Of a stretch of DNA of 56,925 nucleotides, positions 50,077-56,925 are shown piece by piece. The stretch is from Rhizobium chutanense (GTDB lineage: Bacteria; Pseudomonadota; Alphaproteobacteria; Rhizobiales; Rhizobiaceae), in assembly GCF_002531935.1 (NCBI RefSeq), contig NZ_NWSV01000034.1, positions 1 to 56,925 on the forward strand, read 5' to 3'. Under the pieces are notes generated by a model. The model saw only the letters and a program-made list of their open reading frames with translations, had not been told where the DNA came from and ran no database searches. The position numbers and the translations under genes were made by a program. The first letter of the stretch is position 1; each line of letters opens with the position of its first letter.

Positions 50077-52224
50077 ATGGATGGCGTCGTTTCGCAGCAG
50101 CTGGACTCCGGTCTTCGTGCGCTCTGCGGTATCGCTGCATTCTATCGGATCGCCGCGGATGCCGTTCAGCTGCAGCACGATTTGGCATTGAAGGGGCGCG
50201 TGTCCCAGCCCATCGACATTCAGCGCGCAGCCAAAATCATCGGACTGAAGGCCCGCATGGTCGAGAAGGTCACGGAGCAACGCCTTCGAACCATGCCCGT
50301 CCCCGCTATCGTCCAGGTTCGCAGCGGGGTCTTTCAGGTGCTCGGCGGGTTGAATCCCTCTGGGAAATACCGTCTTGTCGATCCAATAACGCGCGCTGAT
50401 CGCGAGATTGCTCCGTCGGATATATTGGCCGAAATCGACGCGCGCGTCATTCTTGTGGGGCGGCGGATCAGGGGGGAAGGGTCGGACCCGCGGGAATTCG
50501 GCTTCAAGTGGTTTCTGCCGTCGATCTGGCGGTATCGAAAGCCGCTCGCGCATGTCTTGCTCGCATCGCTGTTTGTGCAGATCTTCGCGCTCATCACGCC
50601 TTTGTTCTTTCAGGTCGTAGTCGATAAAGTCTTGACGCATAAAGGCTATTCGACGTTGTTCGTGCTTGTTGCCGGCATCGCGATCATCGGCCTCTTCGAT
50701 GTCATGCTTCAATACCTGCGGGCCTATGCACTGGCTCACACGACGAACCGGATCGATGTTGAACTCGGCCAGCGCCTGTTCCATCATCTGCTGCGGCTGC
50801 CGCTGGATTATTTCGAGACGCGCTCTGCCGGCCAGACCGTCACCCGCGTCCGCGAACTGGAAACCATCCGCGCATTCCTGACCGGCCAGGGATTGTTTTC
50901 GGCCCTCGATGTCGTTTTCACATTCGTCTTCATCGCGGTTCTTTTCGCGTATTCCTGGAGCTTGACGCTGATCGTCATTGCCGCCATCCCGATCTACATC
51001 CTGATCGGAAGCGTGGTGCGACCGACGCTGCGCGAATTCGTCAAGGAGAAGTTCAATCGGGGCGCGGCAAGCCAGCAGTTCCTGGTTGAAGCCATCGTCG
51101 GTATCCACACGGTAAAGTCGGCCGCGGTGGAGCCGGTCATGCAGGCGCAGTGGGAGGAGAAGCTCGCAGCTTACGTGCGAACGGCCTTCGATACGACACT
51201 GCTTGGCGTCGGCGGGCAAAATGCCATTCAATATGTGAGCAAGCTTTCGACAGCCGCCCTTCTTCTTTTCGGTGCGCGGGCGGTCATCGAAGGCGAGCTT
51301 TCCGTCGGCTCACTTGTCGCCTTCAACATGATTGCCGGCCAGGTCACCCAGCCGATCTTGAGGCTCTCCCAACTCTGGCAGGATTTCCAGCAGGTGCAGA
51401 TCTCGGTCGACAGGCTCGGCGATATCCTCAACACGCCGATGGAGCGTCAGCCAGCCGCGCGGTTGTCGTTGCCTGCACCGAAGGGAAAAATCGATTTTCG
51501 AAACATTACCTTCCGGTATCGGCCCGGCTCGCCGGAGGTCCTGAAAAACATATCGCTCGAGATAAAACCGGGAGAGGTCATCGGCATCGTCGGAACCTCG
51601 GGTTCGGGGAAATCGACGCTCGCGAAACTGGTGCAGCGTCTTTATATCCCCGAAGAGGGGCAGGTCCTTCTTGACGGCATGGATCTCTCCCAGCTCGATC
51701 CCGCCTGGCTTCGCAGCCACATCGGCGTGGTTCTCCAGGAGAACCTGCTGTTCAACCGGACAATCCACGACAATATCGCCTTCTCGAACCCGGCGATGCA
51801 GCGCGCGCAGGTGATTGCGGTCGCCCAGCTCGCCGGGGCGGACGAATTCATTCTGCGGCTGCCGCACGGCTACGACACGATGATCGAAGAGCGCGGGGCA
51901 AACCTGTCCGGCGGCCAGCGTCAGAGGATCGCGATTGCCCGTGCGCTGGCCACCGCTCCGCCGATCCTGATCTTCGACGAAGCGACAAGCGCTCTCGACT
52001 ATGAAAGCGAGCGCGTGGTGCAAACCAACATGCACCGGATCGCCGCCGGCCGCACGGTTATCATCATCGCGCATCGGCTCGCCGCCGTACGGCCTTGCAA
52101 CCGGATCATCGGCATGGCTGACGGACGTATCGTCGAAATCGGCAGCCATGACGATCTGCTCAAGCGCCCGGGCGGGCTCTATGCGCGGCTTTGGGCCTTG
52201 CAGAACGACAGAGGCGCCGCATGA
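50077..52224 (+). CDS. Type I secretion ABC exporter, HlyB-type with C39-like N-terminal domain
   Basis: A 715-residue inner-membrane exporter. Residues about 1-125 form a C39 peptidase-like domain without the catalytic Cys (RALCGIAAFYRIAADAVQLQ; IVQVRSGVFQVLG), as in HlyB where it binds the unfolded substrate. Six helices follow (about 150-430). The nucleotide domain has GTSGSGKSTLAKLVQRLYIP, LSGGQRQRIAIARALA, ILIFDEATSALD and IIIAHRLAAV. It is coupled to the adaptor gene by an ATGA overlap and should export the RTX protease that follows. The outer-membrane TolC partner is not in the window. Confidence 0.94.
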   Translation: MDGVVSQQLDSGLRALCGIAAFYRIAADAVQLQHDLALKGRVSQPIDIQRAAKIIGLKARMVEKVTEQRLRTMPVPAIVQVRSGVFQVLGGLNPSGKYRLVDPITRADREIAPSDILAEIDARVILVGRRIRGEGSDPREFGFKWFLPSIWRYRKPLAHVLLASLFVQIFALITPLFFQVVVDKVLTHKGYSTLFVLVAGIAIIGLFDVMLQYLRAYALAHTTNRIDVELGQRLFHHLLRLPLDYFETRSAGQTVTRVRELETIRAFLTGQGLFSALDVVFTFVFIAVLFAYSWSLTLIVIAAIPIYILIGSVVRPTLREFVKEKFNRGAASQQFLVEAIVGIHTVKSAAVEPVMQAQWEEKLAAYVRTAFDTTLLGVGGQNAIQYVSKLSTAALLLFGARAVIEGELSVGSLVAFNMIAGQVTQPILRLSQLWQDFQQVQISVDRLGDILNTPMERQPAARLSLPAPKGKIDFRNITFRYRPGSPEVLKNISLEIKPGEVIGIVGTSGSGKSTLAKLVQRLYIPEEGQVLLDGMDLSQLDPAWLRSHIGVVLQENLLFNRTIHDNIAFSNPAMQRAQVIAVAQLAGADEFILRLPHGYDTMIEERGANLSGGQRQRIAIARALATAPPILIFDEATSALDYESERVVQTNMHRIAAGRTVIIIAHRLAAVRPCNRIIGMADGRIVEIGSHDDLLKRPGGLYARLWALQNDRGAA

Positions 52225-53678
52225 AGGGTCATGCCGCCAAAGCTGTCCGATATGCCGGCCTTCCCCCGCGTCCGGTGGCACGATCCGACCACGAGTTTCT
52301 GGCGCCGGCGCTCGAAATTCTGGAGACGCCGCCCTCGCCGGTGCGTCTGGCGCTGATCCTGATCATTTGCGCCTTCGTCACGACGGCATTGATCTGGTCT
52401 TACATTGGTCGCATCGACATCATTGCGGCGGCCCAAGGCAAAATTCAGCCGACCGGCCGTGTCAAAGTTGTTCAACCATTGTTGACAGGCAAGGTGAAGG
52501 CGCTTCCGCCGCCGAATGGCGCGCCCGTCAAGAGCGGCGATATTTTGCTCGAACTTGATCCGACGGATGCCATTGCCGATGAGACGGACGCAATAAAAGG
52601 CCTGGCGTCCGTGAGATCAGAGGTCCGGCGCCGAAAAGCCGCGGTGGATTACGTTCGGTCTCAGGAGAGCGACCAGCCGCTGCCGACGATCTCCTGGGAC
52701 GTCGATGCGCCCGATGAATTGCGTCGTCGTGAAGAAGGCATCCTGCGGGGTGATCTCGAGCAATTCCAGGCCGCGGCTGCGTCGCTCGATGCCCAGAAGC
52801 ACCAGAAGGAAGTGGAGCGCGATCGCCTGGTCGTGACGGTTGCGGCGCAGAACTCGCTGGTTGAGACCCTGAAAGATCGCGTGGCGATGCGTCATGCGCT
52901 GGCTTCGAAGGATGCCGGCACGATGGCGAGTGTTATCGATGCCACGCAAACATTGAAAGAGCAGGCGACCCAGCTAGCCGTGCAGGAGGGCAACCTCGCA
53001 GACGCCGTGGCCGGCATCGAGGTCTTCGCGCGGGAGAAGGACAAGCTGACACGAACGTTTTTGAGCGATCAACTCGGACGGCTCGGCGATGCGGAGCGCC
53101 GGGTCGAAGAACTGGAGCAGCGGCTGGCGAAGGCCAGGAATGTTCGAGAGCAGATGACCTTGCGCAGTCCAATAGACGGCACGGTGCAGGCGTCTTCGAT
53201 TACCAGTGTCGGTCAAGTGGTGACCGTCGGCCAGGATGTGATGCGTGTCGTGCCTGAGGGGAGCGCGTTGGAGCTCGAAGTTTACGTTTTGAACAAGGAC
53301 ATCGGCTTCATCAAAGTCGGGCAGGAGGCTGTCGTCAAGCTCGAAGCCTTTCCCTTCACCCGCTACGGGACGATCCCAGCTCACGTCACGAAAATCGCGG
53401 CAGATGCGATCCCCGAACCCGACGCTGTGCGCCGTGAGGGCGACCCTGCGGCAAGGCAGGCGGAGACGACCTTCGGCGGCGCCGAAAGAATGCAGAACCT
53501 GGTTTTTCCGGTCACATTGAGCCTGGAGACCCATCAGATTTCAGCAGATGGCCGTAACGTCGAGTTAAGTGCGGGCATGGCAGCAATTGCGGAAGTACGA
53601 ACGGGTGAGCGCAGAATGCTGGAATATGTCTTTTCGCCCTTGGTCGAGGTCGCGGAGGAAGCACTTCGTGAGAGATGA
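52221..53678 (+). CDS. Type I secretion membrane-fusion protein (HlyD family)
   Basis: A 485-residue adaptor: short cytoplasmic N-terminus, one helix (residues about 48-67, RLALILIICAFVTTALIWSY), lipoyl-like start of the periplasmic part (GRIDIIAAAQGKIQPTGRVK), a long coiled coil (about 130-330), and the HlyD beta-barrel domain (RSPIDGTVQASSITSVGQVV; RTGERRMLEYVFSPL at the end). It bridges the ABC exporter to TolC. It overlaps the exporter gene by 4 bases and ends 74 bases before the RTX gene. Confidence 0.94.
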   Translation: MKGHAAKAVRYAGLPPRPVARSDHEFLAPALEILETPPSPVRLALILIICAFVTTALIWSYIGRIDIIAAAQGKIQPTGRVKVVQPLLTGKVKALPPPNGAPVKSGDILLELDPTDAIADETDAIKGLASVRSEVRRRKAAVDYVRSQESDQPLPTISWDVDAPDELRRREEGILRGDLEQFQAAAASLDAQKHQKEVERDRLVVTVAAQNSLVETLKDRVAMRHALASKDAGTMASVIDATQTLKEQATQLAVQEGNLADAVAGIEVFAREKDKLTRTFLSDQLGRLGDAERRVEELEQRLAKARNVREQMTLRSPIDGTVQASSITSVGQVVTVGQDVMRVVPEGSALELEVYVLNKDIGFIKVGQEAVVKLEAFPFTRYGTIPAHVTKIAADAIPEPDAVRREGDPAARQAETTFGGAERMQNLVFPVTLSLETHQISADGRNVELSAGMAAIAEVRTGERRMLEYVFSPLVEVAEEALRER

Positions 53679-53752
53679 AGGTCGGCGACTTCGGCACGGG
53701 AAAACGGACTGAAATACGCGTGAGTAGAGCGGAATAGGTAAGCGGGGATTTT

Positions 53753-56700
53753 ATGACAGGCATTATTACCGCCACGAAGAATGTGTTGTTGACAGGCGAT
53801 CAGAAAATAGACGGTCTTCTCAGCGGCGTTGCCTGGGACGGCACGATAACCTATGCGTTCCCCACGACCTCGTCATCGTATATCTATAGCGGCGAGAAAG
53901 ATTCCGATTTCTCGTCGATTTCCTCGCAACAGCAGTCTGAAGCTTTGTTTTTTATGGAGCAATCCTATGGAAACGCGGCAAATGACGGTTTTTCGGTTGA
54001 GGGATTTACGAACGCCAACTTTACGGCCGGGAGCGCCGATACGGCCACCGTGCGGTTCGCTCAGTCGTCCATGCCTCCGACCGCATGGACCTATTATCCG
54101 GGTAGTGCCGCCTACAGCGGCGATGTCTGGTTCGGGACGGAATATGCCGGCACAGAAGATGACCTTCGCTTTCCGGAGTTCGGCAATTATGCGGGCCATA
54201 CTTTGATCCATGAGCTGGGTCACGCTCTCGGATTGAAGCATGCCCACGAAGCGGATTTTTTCAATCCTACGGTTGTTCCGCGTGCCTACGACTCGATCGA
54301 ATATTCGGTCATGACCTATCGGACCTATGTCGGAGACAGTTTGAGTGGGTACAAGTATGAGCATGACGGCGCGCCGCAAACCTTCATGATGCTCGACATC
54401 GCCGCCCTGCAGCAAATGTATGGGGCGGACTACACCACGAACAGTGGCGATACCGTTTATAAGTGGAATCCGAACGAAGGCGTCACCTATGTCGACGGAG
54501 TGGCCGCCATTACGCCCGATGCGAACCGCATCTTCGCGACAATCTGGGACGGCGGCGGCATCGATACCTATGATTTGAGCGCTTATACCACCGCTCTCAA
54601 GATCGACCTGCGAGCAGGGGGGTACTCGGTCTTTTCCCAGAGCCAATTGGCCGATCTATGGGGTGACTATGCCCGCGGCAACATTTTCAACGCTCTTCTT
54701 TATGAAGGCAATACTGCGTCCTTGATCGAGAATGTTCAGGCCGGTTCCGGCAACGACAATATTGTCGGCAACGAGGCGAACAATACGCTTTGGGGCAATG
54801 CCGGAGATGATTCGCTTTACGGCGGTATCGGTGACGACACATTGATCGGAGGCGTTGGTTCCGACTGGATGGTGGGCGGGGCCGGCAACGACCTTTATGT
54901 TGTCGACGACAGCTTCGATTTTGTGATCGAGAGTGCGAACCAGGGGACGGACGCAGTCCAGACGGCCCTTTCAAGCTATACGCTCCGCAACAACGTCGAG
55001 ATCCTGACCTACACGGGGTCCTCCAGTTTCACCGGCACCGGCAATGCGCTTGCTAATATGATCACCGGCGGCGACGGCAGCGACACGCTGGATGGCGGGG
55101 CAGGTGCGGACATCTTGATCGGCGGTGCCGGCAGCGACACCTATATCGTCGACAGTGTCGCAGACAGCATTACCGAGAACGCCGATGCGGGAACCGACAT
55201 GGTTCGCGCGACATCGGCAAGCTATACGCTTGGCGCCAATGTCGAGAACCTCACCTACATCGGCACGGCAACCTTTATCGGAACAGGCAATGCGTTGAAC
55301 AACATCCTGACCGGGGGGGCAGGTGCTGACACCCTGGACGGAAAGGCGGGATCAGACACGCTGATCGGCGGAGCGGGCAACGACACCTATGTTGTCGATG
55401 TTCTGGCCGACGTGGTCACCGAAGGGCTGAACGCAGGCACCGATCAGATCAATACGGCACTTTCTTCCTATGCTTTGACGAATATTGCCAACGTCGAAAA
55501 CCTGAAGTTCATCGGCGCCGGCGATTTTAGCGGGACTGGAAACAGCCTTGCCAATACGATCACCGGGGGAGCCGGCAACGACACGCTTGACGGCGGCAGC
55601 GGCAACGACACGCTGATCGGCGGTGCCGGCAACGACACCTATGTGGTCGACAGTGCGAGCGACGTGATCACCGAGATGGTCAGCGCCGGCACCGACGAAG
55701 TCCGCACGGCGCTTGCGAGCTATACGCTCGGCAACAATGTCGAGAACCTGACCTATACGGGATCGGCCAGCTTCACCGGCACCGGCAATGCGCTCGCCAA
55801 CACGATCACCGGCGGCGCCGGCAACGATGTGCTGAATGGCGGGATAGGCGCCGATAGCTTGATCGGCGGTGCGGGCGACGACACCTACATCGTCGACAAT
55901 GCCGCCGACAGCGTCACCGAGGACGCCGCCGCGGGAACCGACACGGTGCAGACGAATCTGGCCGCCTATACGCTGGGGGTCAACGTCGAGAACCTCACCT
56001 ACATCGGCATGGGAACGTTTGCGGGCACAGGCAATGAGCTTGCCAACACGATCCGGGGTGCGGCAGGTGCCGACACCCTGGACGGGAAGGCAGGAGCAGA
56101 CAGCTTGATCGGCGGAGCAGGCGACGACACCTATATTGTCGATGACGTTGCCGACGTGGTCACCGAAGGGCTGAATGCAGGAACCGATCTGATCAAGACG
56201 GTGCTTTCAAGCTATACGCTCGGCATCAATGTCGAGAAGCTGACCTATACGGGATCGGCCAGCTTCACCGGCACCGGCAATGCGCTCGCCAACACGATCA
56301 CCGGCGGCACCGGCAACGATCTTCTGGACGGCGGCGCCGGCAACGACACGCTGATCGGCGGTGCCGGTAACGACACCTATGTGGTCGACAGTGCGAGCGA
56401 CGTGATCACTGAGGGTCTCAGCGACGGCACCGACGAAATCCGCACGGCGCTTGCGAGCTATACGCTCGGCAATAATGTCGAAAACCTGACCTACACGAGT
56501 TCCTCCAGCTTCACCGGCACCGGCAATGCGCTCGCCAACGCGATCACCGGCGGTGCCGGCAACGATACGCTGAACGGCGGTGCGGGCGCCGATATTTTGA
56601 TCGGCGGTGCGGGCGACGACACCTATATCGTCGACAACGCCGCCGACAGCATCGCGGAGAACACCGACGCGGGCAGCGACACGGTTCGCACGGCCCTGGC

Positions 56701-56925
56701 GAGCTATACGCTTGGCGCCAATGTCGAGAACCTTGTCTATAGCGGCATGGCCGCGTTTACGGGCACAGGCAATGACCTTGCCAACACGATCACCGGCGGT
56801 GCCGGCAACGACACGCTGGACGGCGGCGCCGGCAACGACACGCTGACAGGCGGTGCCGGCAACGACACCTATGTGGTCGACAGTGCGAGCGACGTCGTCA
56901 CCGAGGCGGTCGGCGCCGGCACCGA
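53753..56925 (+). CDS. Serralysin-type (M10) RTX metalloprotease with long repeat array, 3'-truncated by window
   Basis: The frame is open from ATG 53753 to the window end, at least 1057 residues with no stop. There is no Sec signal, as expected for type I export. The M10 zinc site is H153ELGHALGLKH163, with the Met-turn at Met187 in YSVMTYR. The zinc-protease domain (about 1-240) is followed by a C-terminal-like region and, from about residue 325, calcium-binding GGxGxD nonapeptides (NEANNTLWGNAGDDSLYGG). From residue about 380 the protein consists of tandem 82-residue units (see repeat entry). Typical serralysins are about 480 residues, so the extension is unusual. The C-terminal secretion signal is beyond the window. 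Confidence 0.93.
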   Translation, partial: MTGIITATKNVLLTGDQKIDGLLSGVAWDGTITYAFPTTSSSYIYSGEKDSDFSSISSQQQSEALFFMEQSYGNAANDGFSVEGFTNANFTAGSADTATVRFAQSSMPPTAWTYYPGSAAYSGDVWFGTEYAGTEDDLRFPEFGNYAGHTLIHELGHALGLKHAHEADFFNPTVVPRAYDSIEYSVMTYRTYVGDSLSGYKYEHDGAPQTFMMLDIAALQQMYGADYTTNSGDTVYKWNPNEGVTYVDGVAAITPDANRIFATIWDGGGIDTYDLSAYTTALKIDLRAGGYSVFSQSQLADLWGDYARGNIFNALLYEGNTASLIENVQAGSGNDNIVGNEANNTLWGNAGDDSLYGGIGDDTLIGGVGSDWMVGGAGNDLYVVDDSFDFVIESANQGTDAVQTALSSYTLRNNVEILTYTGSSSFTGTGNALANMITGGDGSDTLDGGAGADILIGGAGSDTYIVDSVADSITENADAGTDMVRATSASYTLGANVENLTYIGTATFIGTGNALNNILTGGAGADTLDGKAGSDTLIGGAGNDTYVVDVLADVVTEGLNAGTDQINTALSSYALTNIANVENLKFIGAGDFSGTGNSLANTITGGAGNDTLDGGSGNDTLIGGAGNDTYVVDSASDVITEMVSAGTDEVRTALASYTLGNNVENLTYTGSASFTGTGNALANTITGGAGNDVLNGGIGADSLIGGAGDDTYIVDNAADSVTEDAAAGTDTVQTNLAAYTLGVNVENLTYIGMGTFAGTGNELANTIRGAAGADTLDGKAGADSLIGGAGDDTYIVDDVADVVTEGLNAGTDLIKTVLSSYTLGINVEKLTYTGSASFTGTGNALANTITGGTGNDLLDGGAGNDTLIGGAGNDTYVVDSASDVITEGLSDGTDEIRTALASYTLGNNVENLTYTSSSSFTGTGNALANAITGGAGNDTLNGGAGADILIGGAGDDTYIVDNAADSIAENTDAGSDTVRTALASYTLGANVENLVYSGMAAFTGTGNDLANTITGGAGNDTLDGGAGNDTLTGGAGNDTYVVDSASDVVTEAVGAGT
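54890..56925 (+). repeat. Tandem 246-base (82-residue) coding repeats with RTX motifs
   Basis: The anchor codons (GAC before a Tyr-(I/V)VD motif) fall at 54890, 55136, 55382, 55634, 55880, 56126, 56372, 56618 and 56864: spacing is exactly 246 bases except one of 252. Each unit reads D-(T/L)-Y-(I/V)-VD ... GTD ... SYTLG.NVENLTY ... FTGTGNALAN.ITGG, then GGxGxD nonapeptides. Every third unit is more alike than neighbours, so there is a three-unit super-period of 738-744 bases. The array continues past the window. It is protein-coding, in frame throughout. Confidence 0.93.

Noticed and set aside
55869..56846. Two 79-codon plus-strand frames inside the repeat array
   Set aside because: They are out-of-frame shadows of the same repeat unit, one super-period apart, not genes.
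54890..56925. Regular repeats considered as a CRISPR array or non-coding satellite
   Set aside because: Period is 246 bases, in frame throughout, and encodes GGxGxD calcium-binding motifs; there are no short repeats with unique spacers.
1..56925. tRNA, rRNA, riboswitch or phage attachment sites
   Set aside because: Scanning by eye on both strands found no convincing candidate; absence of tools means small ones could be missed.

Overview
The window is a GC-rich, densely coded alphaproteobacterial segment, most likely from a Rhizobium-type member of the Rhizobiales. The basis is gene content (long NfeD with a stomatin-like partner, an Lrp-type regulator divergent from a bifunctional PutA, a second-type complex I cassette, betaine-type ABC transport, rhizobial-style MCP and RTX/type I export). 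Replicon and species cannot be fixed from the sequence. I see no rRNA, tRNA or CRISPR array.

Layout. (1) 1-1556: glutathione-dependent formaldehyde oxidation (end of adhC, fghA, gfa), then a terminator-like hairpin. (2) 1792-3980, minus: slipin and NfeD. (3) 4221-20746: a complete respiratory complex I cassette in unusual order: J, K, an MrpD/NuoL-like subunit, an 84-residue membrane protein, a 591-residue NuoL-like subunit, M, N, A, B, C, D, E, F, G on plus, converging on a CBS protein, I and H on minus. It encodes four antiporter-type subunits instead of three. (4) 20747-21227: decayed DNA with a possible IS6-type transposase remnant and a perfect 13+13 bp palindrome before a GntR gene. (5) 21228-36275: a catabolic island for a quaternary-amine (betaine-like) compound: GntR regulator, DapA-family lyase, aldehyde dehydrogenase, FAD amine oxidase, a four-gene betaine-type ABC importer with two permeases, a proline-racemase-family enzyme lacking its second catalytic Cys, a GbdR-like AraC regulator, then on minus a DddP-like M24 enzyme and a Rieske oxygenase/reductase pair, and a LysR regulator. 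(6) 36291-42157: a hexapeptide-acyltransferase/alpha-helical-barrel fusion, an SDR remnant, an MFS exporter with divergent LysR, and an SDR plus DoxX unit divergent from an HxlR regulator. (7) 42200-46801: PutR-like Lrp regulator and PutA. (8) 47015-49552: chemoreceptor. (9) 49663-49836: relic of an ABC ATPase. (10) 50077 to the end: type I secretion ABC exporter, HlyD adaptor and the 5' part of a serralysin-type metalloprotease carrying a long array of 82-residue RTX-bearing repeats that runs off the window.

How they may work together: the importer would bring in a betaine-like solute; Rieske demethylation releases formaldehyde, which the region-1 enzymes can oxidise; the amine oxidase, DapA-type lyase and aldehyde dehydrogenase would process the demethylated ring or chain; PutA handles proline. 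This linkage is inference. The observations most worth checking are the four-pump complex I, the betaine island with its DddP-like and racemase-like variants, and the three-unit higher-order repeat of the secreted protease.
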